DNA from: Sipunculus nudus
Lineage: Eukaryota; Annelida; Sipuncula; Golfingiida; Sipunculidae
Reading direction: 5' to 3'
Assembly: GCA_026874595.1 (NCBI GenBank)
Contig: CM049311.1
Coordinates: forward strand, 32,817,176-32,881,175
DNA: 64,000 nt
The position numbers and the translations under genes are program-made. The notes below the pieces were generated by a model that was not told the origin of the DNA, searched no databases, and saw nothing but the letters and a program-made list of their open reading frames with translations. Positions 19,859 to 33,535 of this stretch are shown one piece after another. Position 1 is the first letter of the stretch, and every line of letters starts with the position of its first letter.

Positions 19859-21387
19859 TAGGGCCCTGCGCGGGACGGGTTTTGACCCGCAGCCTCCGCG
19901 GGCCCCCACATAGGATTCTTAGCGGGGCGGGGCGGGCTACATCTATGAAAGTGCGGGGCGGGGCGGGCCGAAATAAAGTCTGTGCGGGGCGGGGCGGGCT
20001 GCGGGTTGATGTTTAGCAGTTCAGTGGAACATGAATATATAATTATTCATAAGAAAACTTTCATTCTAAGACATTGATAATTTTTTATAAAATGTTTTCA
20101 GGTGCATGCTGAAAAATTGTAATATTAAAAGATAAATGTTTATAAATTTTAATTTATTCTTGTTAATCCCTATACTGACTGCCAGTTGTAACCACACTAT
20201 GCATATGTGTCTCTTCTAGGAATAACTTCAATTTGTTATCAAAATAGAAGATGCATCATAAATCTGAAATTTAGATTTTAAACAATTGTCCTCGCAGTGG
20301 AAGCCAGTCATAACTTTGTATAAAGTTACCTTGATCGATGTTGTATATGGACTGTAAGCCGGTACTTGTGTCAGGTCTCACATATTACATAATATGACTG
20401 GGAAAGAAGCAAGGGCTTGATTACCTCTGATCTTGTAATACACAGTGTGTAGCTACAGTTGGCTCTCTAGGTGACTCAATTGACAAAGAACACTACAAAG
20501 CCCAAGGTGGACTCCTCATCTAATTGTAACTCCATGTGCTGTCTATTTGTAACTGAAATTGACCACTGGCTGGTCAAATCCCTGTTTAGGCACTCCATAA
20601 GATGGTGATAACTACTGAAAGAAACACCGCTCTGGTCAAGTCTAACTCAATGAACACACTAACCCTAAAGCCACATAGGTCAGATTACCCCTTTACTCCC
20701 TTGACCATCTGATTAGTCTCAGTTTCAGCTAATTAGCAGATTATATATGACTGAAAAGATTTTAACCAGCGACAACCTCAGTAGTTTGGTGGCTTGTGAT
20801 TAGCCTATACCATTCCAAAGAGTAACTTTGGGTACACATACTTTTGGGAAATTTATTTTTTTTTCTTTACTTTTCTATAAATTGAAGTAGAAACAGACAC
20901 AATAAATCAATGGTTTATTTCCCCTGTAAAATATTAGAACATATTTAAGGTTTGTTAAATTATTATGTATACATTAAATACATTTAACCAATCAAACATG
21001 TCTTTAAAAATATTTCATGAATTATGGTTTGAATGATTGCAAAAACGTATTAAAATTAATTTTTCATTCCAATCATCAAACATTTCAAATATATTAATGA
21101 TAAGCGTGGCTTATATATGTGCTGTAAAATATTCTTGATATGTAAACCTTTGGATCCGAAAGCTTTTCAAAAATTTATTTTGCGGGCTGGACTGCGGGCC
21201 GGACACTTGAAAAATGCGGGGCGGGTGCGGGCTGAAAGAAAATTTTGCGGGGCGGGTGCGGGCTGAAAGAATCAAAGTAACTGCGGAGCGGGGCGGGCTA
21301 AATTTTTTTCTTTGATTGCGGAGCGGGCTCACAGGGCAAGATACGGGGCGGGTGCGGGTTTAATTTTTCGGCCCGCACAGGGCCCTA
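19859..21387. mobile_element. hAT-like non-autonomous transposon with G-rich subterminal arrays
   Basis: Inverted ends TAGGGCCCTGCGCGGG (19859) and TAGGGCCCTGTGCGGG (reverse complement, ending 21387). Flanking octamers ATAAATGG and ATATATAG agree at 6 of 8, fitting a decayed 8-bp hAT duplication. Subterminal GCGGGGCGGG repeats occur at 19911-20002 and 21180-21350. The 1.2-kb AT-rich interior has no transposase. Confidence 0.7.
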
Positions 21388-22093
21388 ATATATAGTATAT
21401 ATAGTACATATTAAGAAATTGTTGAACCTCGCATATCCATAACCTTAATTATCCGAACAAATTTTATGCAATATATTGCGATGTTTGATAGCGTATTGCG
21501 ATAGGTATTGCGATATTTTCATCGCATGAAATTAAAAGGAACTAAAGGTGCATATATATATATATATATAATTCTTCATCATTTTAAATATAGTGACAAC
21601 ATAAATATTTATGCAGATTGGTTTATTTCAAACACAGAATATGGCAACATTACTTCTCATGTATTGTTGACTGGACCTAAAGAAACATTTAAAATCAACG
21701 TTTCCTTTGGGTCTTCCATGCGCAAATAAATGTGGAATTAAAGAATTCTGGACTGTGCATGGTTCACATTTATTAAACATATTCATTGTAAGATAATTTT
21801 GAGCTAGGAGGAACCTCACGTTAATTCAGGTTTTTAATAGTTCTTTGGATGTTTTTATAATTCAAATGTTTCCGGTATTCATATGTAAAGAAATTGCCGC
21901 TAAATTTATTTGGACACAAAGTTGGGTAATTTTAATAACATTTCTATTTGTAGGGTCTCAAAATCATTGCATTCCATATATTAAATTTTAACTATGCTGC
22001 TGAGTCAAATATAGTGAGTTTAAAAAAGTTAATTTGAATTCACTAATTTAAGATTTTATTTTTTAAAACTCATTTATCGCAGATTTTCCTTTT

Positions 22094-22400
22094 AGTCCAG
22101 CTGTCAAGAGAAGAATTATGCAAAAAATGAAAGAAGCATGAAACTTGGCATAACAGTTGTCCAGACCATACTCAATATTTTCAGATATAGGGCCAAGCGG
22201 AATTCACTCTATCTCGGCCAAAATCCAAGATGGCGGCCAAAATGGCCGCCGGATTATAAAATATCAATATATCCGGTTATATTTGTCCTAGAATGCATTG
22301 CATGTGCACTATTTCTATGTTTTCGGGGTCAAGAAATTCATTTATAAGGGTTTCAAGTATGTATTAAGACTATATGGTTAAATTCTGGTTTTGTTGATTT
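22094..22400 (+). repeat. 0.3-kb dispersed repeat with YY1-like motif, copy 1
   Basis: Shares 'agtccagctgtcaag', 'gcaaaaaatgaaagaagcat' and 'cctagaatgcattgca' words with inverted copies at 25215-25505 and 25590-25861. CCAAGATGGCGGCC lies at 22225-22238. Confidence 0.75.
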
Positions 22401-22877
22401 TGAAATTATGCTAAATTTGCCTTTGTCTAGCACATCGAACAGCAAACATTATTTGCTGTGTTCTGCTGAGCAGTTGCATACTTTGTGATTGTTCTCAAAT
22501 GAAAGTGTTATTTCCTGGGCTAGATTTGTCTGTTTTGTCATGCATTTTTATGCTTGAATTTGAGAACAGTTTTGATTGCAATTTTAATTTCTCTTTATTT
22601 ACATGCTGATAAATTTAATTGCTTTGAAGAGGTGATGGTGCAAGAAACTTCTATGTCAAAATCTAAAATAAAATTAAGAACTTCATTTGTCCATAAACAC
22701 TAATCATTAGGATATTTGAAATCAACATACATGTATTTAGATTCTGCGATCAACGTAACTTTCATGCAAAAAATTTCAGTGCAATTGGGAAATATCACAT
22801 GCATTAATACAACTGTGCTGACATTTGAAATATATATTATTTTTTAGGTATTTCAGCTATATCTGTTTAATGTAATG

Positions 22878-23060
22878 ATGTAGACAGTCGAGTGGTGAGA
22901 CGCTCATCTATCTCAAAAACCCCAGATTTGATCAACATCGTTCCTATCAGAGTGGGTTGTAGTGGTCCTTCCACGGACGGTTGTTTTCTCCGTGTTCTCC
23001 GATTTCCTCCAACCCTATATACTACCGAACGCAACAATTCGAGTCATGGAGAGGGGCTTG
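22878..23060 (+). repeat. Degenerate tRNA-derived SINE
   Basis: A tRNA-like head 'gtcgagtggtgagacgctc' is followed by the body 'ttttctccgtgttctccgat' plus 'ttcctccaaccc', a core typical of widespread animal SINEs (MetaSINE-like). 23,100-24,900 has no supported gene. Confidence 0.5.
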
Positions 23061-24923
23061 TTATAGTTGTTATAACTAATTGTACAATCCATATAAAATA
23101 TATATACAAATAAAATAAACAATCCATATAAAATAACGTTTTGCTAGCTTATAATGCGTGCGTGGCAGAACAAAGGCATGAATAAGAAGCTCACACCTGT
23201 CAGCTTCTATATGCCTACTGCGTACGTATTGGAATTTTGCTAAAAGTGTCTTTCTCATTAGCAATCCCAATGTTAAAATCCTGTAAAATTTGTTTAATAC
23301 TGCATTTTCAAAGGAAAGTCTTTGCTGAGCTTTGTTTCATTATATTAATTTTTCTGATTTCTTCTTTTTGATTTCCCTAGATGCGATGGATGAAAGAAAT
23401 TAAGCTATTATGTCTGGTATCAAATTTAGTAAATTTAACGATCAACTTCACATTAATGTAAATGTTTGTTAATGAAGTTTGGAAATATCAGATTGCAGTG
23501 CTGAAATTTAAAATACAGGTACTGGTTTACATGTTTTGAACACCATGCGTGTTTCCACAGAAAATCGTATCCATAAATTATTTAGACTGCATGCATGACA
23601 GGATACGCACATATGTAGAAGCTCACACGTGTTTGATGTACAGATATTTGCTTGTTTTGCCATAAGGTGATGGCTTTCACACTGTATGCTGGCATGGAGA
23701 CAGAATCAGCGCACATTTAGAGGAGCATAACATGTTGCTGAATGCTACCTGTTTGCTATGGTGATGAATGCATGATATTATCAACATAAATGTAGATACC
23801 TTTGCAGATTGCTAATATTGTGATGCTATGATGATGCTCGTACAAAATAATTAACATGTATAAGTAAAATATCACAACCTTTTCCCATTGCTGCTATTTT
23901 CGTGAAATAAAATTTGTTCGAATTTAACGAGTTGGAATTCACTTTGCATGATGTGGTGGTGCACACAAAATACTTTCATTTGCTAACGGTATGGATACTT
24001 GTAGATTCATGTAGTTCATACATGTATTATTAGAATATTTACCACATGTATCGAACTTCAGGGATCAGTGCTGCCAGTGTTCAAGCCAGCTAATCGTTGA
24101 AGTTTCAGGGATGTTTGATGAGGGAATGAAAAAGCAAGGCGCAAGATAGAATTTCGAATTCACACCACAAGGTTGAAAAATATAATAAAACCTTAGGATC
24201 AAAACATACATCTTGTCTTCATCATCTAGTTTATATCAAAATTCAGTACAAAGTTTGGTTTGAGTTTTCATTGACTTGATCGGTGAATGTAACGGATCTG
24301 TGCTTAAAGCTGCTGTGCTATGGCGGTCAATTGATTTTTTACTTTATGTCAGCTTTATGCCCAAATGCAGAATGTTTGGGAAACTTTTATCTCATACCAC
24401 ATGCTTCATCAAGTGAACATACATCAATGAGAATAGACTTATTCTGAATATTATTCCTGAATATTATTACTGCTGAACAGAATAGCTTATTACATAACAT
24501 TTTGTAATATTGCCATCAACTTTTGTTTCACTTATGCCTGAATATTTTCTTTTAGATCTAAAAGGACAACAGTGTTATTCCAATTTACTAACTATCGGTT
24601 ATGTTTATCATAGGTGCAAGGCTCAGTGCGATCTACAATTTTGCATCATGTATACATGGTGTTATTTTTTTCAAATAATTGTAGTAAATATTTCTTGTAA
24701 CTATATTTATAAATACATGTAAGTAATATAAAATGTGTGCATTATGTAAGGAAATGAAGTGTTTTAAGCAGTAACGGTAAAAGCAAAGGCAATATCAGCT
24801 AATTGGTAAGTATAATCTTACATATCACCAAAGTAGCGGGTAAATTACAAACTGCACAAGTATCTGCAAGTTTGCTGATTTCGCATGCACAATCAGTACA
24901 TTACGTATATAGCATATCAAGGG

Positions 24924-25075
24924 TAGGACGTCGCCTAGTGGTTACGGCTTTGGACATCGGAGTTCTAGGTCCCCACTTCGAACCCCGTTCAGTAAGGATG
25001 GTTAGAATCAGAAGTCAAGGTGAACCACTACAACCCACTCCCATAGCAACACCGATTGTAGAACCTTCGTCGTTT
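24924..25075 (+). repeat. tRNA-derived SINE fragment
   Basis: A-box-like 'gcctagtggttacggc' and B-box-like 'acttcgaaccccg' at tRNA spacing. The tail 'aaccactacaacccactc' is the reverse of part of the SINE at 22950. Confidence 0.5.
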
Positions 25076-25214
25076 TTTAACAGTCAATACATAGAAAGAG
25101 ACACAATATTAAAATATTTGAAATAATCATATATTTTAAATTTCAGCACAGGTTTCAACAAATAAGTTTTGCCGTTCCATGTGCATGAAAAAGGCAATTA
25201 AGCACAATTATAAT

Positions 25215-25505
25215 ACCAAATAAAACCAGATTTCATTCACAGAGTCATTATACTGACTTGAAACCCATATAAATGTATTTCTCGACCCAAAAACATCGAA
25301 ATAGTGCACTTGCATTACATTCTAGGACAAATAACACCGCATATATTGTTATTTCATAATCCGGCGGCCATCTTGTCCGCAATCTTGGATTTTGACAGAG
25401 ATATTTTGAATCCTGCCTGGCCTCATATCTGGAAATACTGAGTTTGGTCTGGACTACTATTATTCCAAGTTTCATTCTTCATTATCTTTTACACAATCTT
25501 TTTAT
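25215..25505 (-). repeat. 0.3-kb YY1-motif repeat, copy 2 (inverted)
   Basis: Reverse complement of the family at 22094-22400, including 'cattctaggacaaataac' and 'ggcggccatcttg'. Confidence 0.7.
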
Positions 25506-25589
25506 ATATGCAGCTTAACCGTTGACCTAATGTGAATATTACCAAACTCTTGTTATAAAAACAAAAAATGAGTACCTGGAAAGGTTTCG

Positions 25590-25861
25590 AACCTCAAAAA
25601 TTGAATTTTTTGGCCCAAAAAACATAAAAATAGAGTACTTGCAGTGCTTTCTAGCGACATTATAACTCGAGTTATTGACATTTTTTAATCCGGCGGCCAT
25701 CTTGGCCGCCATCTTGGATTTTAGCCAAGATAATTTATTTTCAGCCTGGCCCTATATCTGAAATTCACCATTTAGCTCAAAAGAACAGTTTTGGAAACTT
25801 TCATGCTTCTTTCATTTTTTGCACAATTCCTCCAAATATCGGAGCTTAACCGCTGGACTAT
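25590..25861 (-). repeat. 0.3-kb YY1-motif repeat, copy 3 (inverted)
   Basis: Reverse orientation, with two overlapping motif copies GGCCATCTTGGCCGCCATCT at about 25696-25715 and the terminal 'cggagcttaaccgctggact'. A poly-T run follows at 26008-26027. Confidence 0.7.
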
Positions 25862-26089
25862 TTACAAATGCCACTATTTAAGATCACAGAGGAGACTGAA
25901 CATATGGCCTTGTTATTTTTGTATAAAACAATCGACATTCCTTTTTTTATGAAGATGCTAAGCTTAGTACATAAAAATCTCACCTTTGAGGCAGTTGTGC
26001 CCCCCTTTTTTTTTTTTTTTTTTTTTGCTGCCTTGCATATTCCGTATGTCCCGGAGTCGATCAGTATTGTATCTATAAATGCATTGTGA

Positions 26090-28480
26090 TAAGTTTTATA
26101 TTAAGTTTATACCCTTCCTAACCGTTTCCCTCATATTATCCCCAATTCTCTTTTTCTTTAAAGAATTCACAGCAACCCAGTGGCTGGAAACGTAGGGTTA
26201 CCTTTTGGTCAATGGACCGTCAGACGTGAGTGTCAGACATCTTTGTCACTACAAAACATTTACCGAACGTTTATGGTACATCGTGTAATTGGAAATAATT
26301 AATGTATTGGTGATAAAGTATATTTTAACATTAATTTAGGTTAACTCCTTTAAATTTAAGTTGTTCTTTTTTCTAACAACAGCTATTGTACCTTTGTCCG
26401 CACACCCTATACCTCTTCTGCTATCGTGTGCATGTACATGCATTTTACACTTATTAAACATCAACTATACCTATGCCAAGAAACATGAAACAACTTTATT
26501 TGTGTGTGTAATTTTTTATGTAGCAATTTAAGTTGCAGAAAACTGAAGTAAATCATGTCCATTAAAATCATCATTTTATTCCATTCTCTTGCGGATAAAG
26601 AGCCCATTGCCTTTATTCTTTACATATATTACCTGGTTTGGGCCTTGCGGTTTGGTGAGTTTTTGTTTTAATCTTTGTAAATGAATACCTTTATATGAAT
26701 ATATTGTGATTAAATTTAATAGATGATGTCTGCGGGTGTGGAGAGGAATGATTGTCTTAAAAAGGAAGTTTCTCTGCAAAGCTGCATTTTTGGATAAAAT
26801 TTACCATCTGGTTTTTCCCGACAAAATATGGCTTAATAAATGATAATGATGGACCTTTTTTTAAAGGTTGTGACCACGTATAAATCGCAGATTTGGATCC
26901 GGTGATAAAGTAATGCCTATGGCTTCTGTTCTTATAAAAGCAGGTACTTAAAGGAGGAATTTAGTAAGGAGGTTAAAACCCTGAGACAAAGGGAAATTTT
27001 ATTATAAATAAATAAACGGAATTTTGTGAAATGTTTCAGTTTTACTGAACGGTTGAGCCTCCTGTGTCCACTGACAACTCTCTCTGGCTTTTCTCTACCT
27101 TATGCAACCTACAAAATTCCCCGTAAGTCTGCCTCAAAATATATGGAAGTTGCTTCATTGTATATTATTTTCATCAAATATGTTAGTGACCTGTGCGTTT
27201 TACGCGGTTTAGTCATTACAATTATGCTTGACATGTTTTATTTATCATTAATATTGTAAAATCATCATTCGAAAGGAGGAACCCCGTGTACATTTAGGCG
27301 TTAACAAATTCAACAGTTCCTTCAATTCAGTAGATTTGAATGTTTAAGACATTCTTCACATTTATTGTCATCACCTAAAACAAAACCAATCATAATGATG
27401 GAGGCTCCGTTAGGTAAATTGTATTGTCGTGAATTAATTTTGGGCTGACAAACCTAATTTTTGCTCGTATTACACCCCCCCTTAAGAATGGCACTTTTTA
27501 ACATTTTTAAAGCATTTTTAAGCCTATAGAGAGAGATGCTGGGTAAAGTGATGGTTAAAGTTTTGTCTAACTATGGTGCCCCCCCCCCTTTAGAAAAAAT
27601 CAACGATCCGTCATTACCTAAAGTGAATATGTGCAAAACTGTTGAATGTTGTGTTCTCCAGAAATTTGCAACATTCGAAAATGTGCTTTATAATATGCTA
27701 ATGATATACAATGTTCAGCAAAATAGAAAAGTTTGGGATACGAAGTACTGTTATATAACAAATATTAGAGACCTTCGATATACGACTCTGGGAATTTTAC
27801 ATTATACTGCAACTATCTGCGACAGGATTACTTTAGCCAAGCTTATTATTAATCAACCATATTATACAGCCACCATACATAATCTGTCAGTCTGTTACAC
27901 AGAAATGTTTGGAAACGTATGCGAGTTCTAAACATACTTTAAATAGATAATTGTTCCCTCGTTTCTGCGTGACGAAACGTAAGGAAACATACTCAAGAAC
28001 TCTAAACCTACTTTAAACTGGGCCATTGTCACATCCTTCTCTGAAACTAATAAGATACCTTCCCTTTTTTTCTGTTGAAATATATTATTACATCCCAATA
28101 CAGCTTCACCTTTTAAGCACAAGAGATTTCTTCTAAAAGCTCGTGCTAGATCCGTGGAGGCCAAACAAAGAAACTAATTTCTAAATGGATTTTCCTTTTC
28201 TTTCTTCTGCCAATTCCCTCTACATTTATAAGAGAGTTTATGTTTAATTAACATTAGAAAGACATTCAAGGAATATAAAGGTATAACAAAAAATTAAACC
28301 ATCATAGAGTAATGTGAAGGAAAATCGCCGCTTAGAAAGGTCGCACAACGCATATTACATAGAGTGGACACGAGGATATACACTTGAAATGTTTTCAGAA
28401 AGGTGATCTCAGTTTGTCACATTTTTTCTTTTATGAGTAATATATCGATAATAATTACTGGTCAAAATATAAACTTTGGT
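26090..28480. other. No supported gene
   Basis: AT-rich unique-looking sequence. The longest open frame (27,536-27,931, 131 codons) has no start context, domain or splice signals that I can support. Confidence 0.5.
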
Positions 28481-28869
28481 GAACTCAAAGACTGAAAATA
28501 ATCCGAAGGTCAAGGTCAAGATGACTATTGAGTGACAGCCGCTCGTTGGGCGGGGTAATATAATTTCGGAATTTAGAAAAAAAAATGGCGTCGGTCATCA
28601 TATGAGGAAGTGTGTATGGACATATGATTACTTTCACGTTAGTTGGAATCCCAAAACTGGCCACAAGGACGGACGGGTAAAGCAAAAACTTGAAAGTAAA
28701 TAATTTCACTGTAACTTTTGGAGCAATTGACCGCCAATTCTCGATGTTCATGTTTGACACACACCTGACCAGCCCGTAACACCTCGATGAGTTCTTCCAT
28801 TGAAGTGTCAGACAATAGCCTGAAACGTCTGAAAACCCCTCTCTCTATACCATGTCAACTTCAAGTCAA

Positions 28870-29400
28870 ATGACGGCAACGCCACTTCCCATGGGGATTT
28901 CCGATAGACAGCTGTTAGAAATAATCTAGCAAAAGGTAAATTCGCTTGATCGACTAGAGGTCCGTGTAGCAAACCGTGATTCGCGAATGCGAAAAGTAGA
29001 AACTTCAATTAAGTCCATCCATTGAAGACCAGTTTCAAGATCTGCATGACGGTACGAGCTTTCTTGAGGGACAGTTAGAAATACAGAAAAAAAAAAAAAC
29101 AATATTGAAGATATTAAATGCAATTCTCTTAATAAATCAGATACTGACATTATGAAAAAGGAAATTGTTGATATTAGCAATAGAATGAGAAGAAAGAACA
29201 TCGTAATTCATAATGTCCCAGAAGGGGTGGAAGATGAACACAATAACTCCACTAATTTCGTGCAGAAGCTTACCTCTGATACTCCTGAACTGAGGGTTGA
29301 TGCTGAAGTAGGCAATCGTTCATAATCCTCTAAAACACCATACAGAGACCAGACAACGGAAAGCCACGTCTGATTCATGCAGGAATTAAAAAATGAAGAG
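28870..29400 (+). pseudogene. LINE ORF1 remnant
   Basis: ATG at 28870 opens MTATPLPMGISDRQLLEII then a stop. The reading LDRLEVRVANRDSRMRKVET continues as a coiled coil. At 29152 KKEIVDISNRMRRKNIVIHN then VPEGVEDEHN is the classic start of the L1 ORF1 RNA-binding domain. The later RPDNGKPRLIHAGI preserves the fold's end. Nucleic-acid chaperone of the LINE, inactive here. Confidence 0.65.
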
Positions 29401-30104
29401 CAGAGAGACATGGTTTTGCAGGACAATGTACATCCTGAAACGCGCATCGAACACCATAAGCCTGTAGCCTGTTGAAAAGGTGAAAGAATATCGGGCAAAA
29501 GAGTGGTAGGCATACATCCCTTGCCAGTGCCCAGATTGTTAAGATACAGACCGGGCGTAAAGGGTTCTGGTGAACCCATGCAGACCTTGATTTTATAAAA
29601 AGGGGAAATAATCTGTAAATAACAGTACATGGTAATAACATTATTTCGCTTAACTTCATGGACGACAGTTGAATGTAATATAGCAGAATACTGTTTTGTA
29701 TTACCTCGAAAGCTGCTGCGGACCTTAGGAATACAAGAACACTTTGTTTTAATTGATATGTTTCGTATGTATAATGTTTCCTATATGTCTATAGTCTTAT
29801 ATTTTGAGATGAGATCTGCTTATTATTTTGTGAATCTCCAGAAAGGTTAATCATTCGTATTATAAATCATAAGCCTTGGTTAATATTCATGTACCTATGG
29901 GATAAGGTACAGAAATGTTTTGTACAGTATTACTTGATACGCCTTGCACATTGTCCATGCAAAATGTCCTATCTGAGCGATATTTCATATATGTTCCAGT
30001 GTTTTGTAATAGTATGTTATGCACTGTTCTACTGGTGTAAGACAAGGGATACTGTAGTGAATAAGACCACAAAAACAATTTATGGGTGACACCAAGAGTG
30101 AAGA

Positions 30105-30842
30105 TTTAGATTTTTCATTGAAGTCACTAAACGTACGTGGAATTCGTAATTATAGGAAGCGAAGGAAAATATTTAATTGGTTAATATAACATAATGGAGG
30201 TAAAAGTATAAATTTCATTCAAGAATCACACTGCACCAGCGATTTTGAGAACTATTGGAAACAGCAAGGGCATCATTTTACTCAAATTACACTAATGTGA
30301 GTTGTGGAGTTATAATTTTAATTGGTAATATATATAATAATTTTGAATTTAAAGCTCTTGACGTGGTAACATATAAAAAATGGGCATCTAATTGTTATAC
30401 ACAGTTTGATTCAAGTAAGCCCTCTCATTTGATTTAATGTTTATGCTCCATACACGCAATATGCACAGGTGTCTTATTTGAACGATGTAAAACTTAAGTT
30501 ACGCACATTAAAGGACAATTAGGAGGATGAACTAATTCCAATAATATTGGGAGGGGATCTTAATTGTGCATTGTCTTTGACAGACTTGGACATAAACGAC
30601 AGCCGTCGAATATTGAAGATATAATTAGTGAATTTGAATTAGCTTTTATCTGGCGCCTACGTTATCCTCATGAAAGGATGTGTACATGGAGGTCCTTAAC
30701 CCGCTTGTTCAAAGACGGCTTGACTTCTTTTTATTGTTTCTCAATGTTTAAAGTTGGTAATAAAACGTATATTGACCCAGCTGTAGGGACTGATCATTCT
30801 GTTATTTCAGTTTTATTTGATACAAGCAAGGGGAGCCTGTAG
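30105..30842 (+). pseudogene. LINE endonuclease remnant
   Basis: Reads KSLNVRGIRNYRKRRKIFNW, then INFIQESHC, then (after stops) NVYAPYTQYAQ and IILGGDLNCALSLTDL (30,540-30,590), ending with VGTDHSVISVLFDT. These are the N/E, GDxN and SDH landmarks of the apurinic endonuclease domain that nicks target DNA. Numerous stops. Confidence 0.65.
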
Positions 30843-31739
30843 GCCCTACATATAGGAAACCGAATAATTCTTTACTCAAAGACCATGTGTATATTTAAAA
30901 GTTAAAAGAGCATATAAACTTATGGGAAAATAATTTCAGTACTGAAATATTATTATTTCAAAAATCTATGTAAGAAACAAATGGGAATTTTTAAAAATTT
31001 AAGATTCGTGTGTTTTCAATAAAAATTTCTAAGGAAAAGGCCAGAAAATTTAAGGAAGAACTTAATGAATTAGAATTAAGTTGAAAACATTAGAGCGATG
31101 CCTCGAACCGAGTAATTTGGTAGAATAAGTACAAACAAGGTGTAATTTAGAACAATATTACGAAGGGATAACAGACAGTATTATTATTCGATCAAGAGTA
31201 CACATGGCACGAACAAGGAGAGAAAAACAGCAAATATTTCATAGGTTTAGAAAAACAGAAAAAGACGAAAACTCCGTGAGAAAATTAATAAACGCATCTC
31301 GCACACAAATAACTGACACAGGAGGTATTTTTCCGAAATAAAAAGGTTTTATTCCGAAAAAAATTTACACGAAAGTTAAAACGACAGAAAAATGATTGTA
31401 AAAAGTTTCTAAATAAAATAGAGTTAACGCGAATAAATACCAAAAATCTTGCTTCGTTTGTTAATCCTATAATAACTCAGGAAATTAAAAAAAAAATTAA
31501 AACACATGTCCAACAATAAAGCGCCAGGAAATGATGGCTAGTCGAAGGAGTTTTATTGTTCCTGTTTTGACGACCTTAATGAAGACCTTGCGGATTGCTT
31601 TAATAAATATTATGAATAAGGAACCCAATCAGTTAGTCAGTGACAGGCTTTCATTATTTTGATTGAAAAAGACGGGAGGCTATTAGTCTAATTAATATGG
31701 ATACTAAGATTCTTAGTAAATTTTATCAGCTAGACTCAA

Positions 31740-32241
31740 ACCCCTCTTATCACAGATTGTAGGCAGAGATCAACATGCCTTCGTAAAGGGAAGGTACATT
31801 AGTGATCCTCTTAGATTGATTTCCTATATTTTAAGTTTAACTAAATGCTCTGACCTACCGGGGATTATATTCGCAGCAGACTACGAGGCTTCATTCGAAT
31901 CCTTGGATCATGATTTAATATTTGCAGGTCTCCGAAGGTATGGTTTCCATGAATCATTTGTACAATTGCTTAATACTGACCAGGAAAGTTGTGTCATGAA
32001 TAACGGGTACCCGAAGGGCTATTTCCCAATGTGTAGAGGCAATCGCCAAGGAGAATCACTGGCGCCATATACATTCATCCTAGTTATTGAGGTATTGGCA
32101 CAATTAGTCAGAGATATTCATGATATTAGAGGTAAAAATATTCATGGTCATAAAATAAAATGTGCCTTATTTCCAGATGATGCAACTTTATTGCTACAAT
32201 ATCCTAAACCCATGGACAGATTAATATCTATATTCAATTAA
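31740..32241 (+). pseudogene. LINE reverse transcriptase core remnant
   Basis: Contains IIFAADYEASFESLDHDLIF (palm motif A with a D-to-A-like context), then PMCRGNRQGESLAPYTFIL (motif B) and ALFPDDATLL (motif C, where F-A-D-D reads F-P-D-D). Upstream at 31,500 the words 'NNKAPGNDG' of the fingers region survive. It would copy LINE RNA at a nicked target. The altered motifs and flanking stops make it inactive. Confidence 0.7.
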
Positions 32242-32699
32242 TTTTATCAGTTTTCTTCGCTTTCTCTCAGTCAGCAAAAATCGGATGTAGCATATATAGG
32301 ATCAGAAAGGAAAAAAGCATATTGAGACTGGCCTTTATAAAATGTGAACTTAACCACTGAAGCACTGAACATATTGGGAATTCATTTTACTTAGAGTGAG
32401 AGATTGTCATAGGAATTAAGTTTTGACAGAGCAGCACGGAAGTTAAAGAATTGTCTAAGACTATTGAAATCTGGACATTTATCTGTTTATTTATTTGTTT
32501 GAAAGAAATACAATTATTAAATCTTTAACACTCCCAAATATTAAGTATGTATGTAATGTATTATCGCTCACTGAACAGTTTGAAAAAATAATACAGAATG
32601 AATTAAATAATTTCATTTGGAACGGAAGAAAACCTAAAATAAACACAGTGATCTAATAAAAGTAAAAGAACATGGTTGTATTATATACCCTGATGTACG

Positions 32700-33535
32700 A
32701 CTTAAACTTTAGGCTCAGCGTATTACATGGATATATAATTAAAAGAAGATACTAATGCTCCAGGGAAAGTAATTTCTGAAATAATTATGAAGGATATTGG
32801 CGGTTTTGGACAAGTGAGATATAATTTTTATAAAAGTGGTATACCTTTAAAATTGCCTCCGTTTTACAAAAATTGTTTATTAAACTGGGCATATTATTCA
32901 ACCGATGAACCCGAAGATATAGACAGGATTTTTCATCAACCTCTATGGAACAATAAATATATACAAATAGTTAAATCCTCGTTGTACCTTAAGATTATGG
33001 CCAGACAGGGTTTCAGTACCATCATGGATCTTATCGATAGTACAGGTTCATTGAAAAATGGGATGATACGAGCTTGCCATTCAGTTGTGCATGACTTGGC
33101 CTTCTGTATGGAAGACCATTCCTTATGAATTGCGCTCAATACTAAGAGCTCAGTGGTCGAGGGATTATGGAGAAAAGACCTTCGAAGCATTACAAAAGTA
33201 TGCACAGTACAAAATTCACGTAGGATTTACGCCACTCTGTTTTTTATGAAAGCTGAGGAACCGACTAGTCGGACAGTGTTTGAATCGGTGCTTCCAGATG
33301 CTGTATTAAATTGGAAAAATAATTTACACAGTGATATATAGGAAACATTAATTACAAAACTAAGGGTTTTCCAGTACAAACTCTTGCTCAATATTCTACC
33401 AACAAAGCAACTTTTATCTCTTTGGTCAATTGTGGAATCTCCTAGGTATAGCTACTGTTTTGAAGAAACCGAACCAATTTATATGATAATCAGGGATAAA
33501 CTCAGCTGTCATGTGGAATTACCGAGTGTTTCTTA
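32700..33535 (+). pseudogene. LINE ORF2 C-terminal region
   Basis: The open segment 32,787-33,128 (for example PLWNNKYIQIVKSSLYLK) and the later KLRVFQYKLLLNILPTKQLL with YSYCFEETE match the C-terminal part of L1/Tx1 ORF2. The same box is seen in the LINE fragment at 15,900, so both belong to one broad clade. Confidence 0.6.

Noticed and set aside
27536..27931. 131-codon open frame as a gene
   Set aside because: No start context, no domain, no splice or polyadenylation signals, and AT-rich composition makes chance openness plausible.
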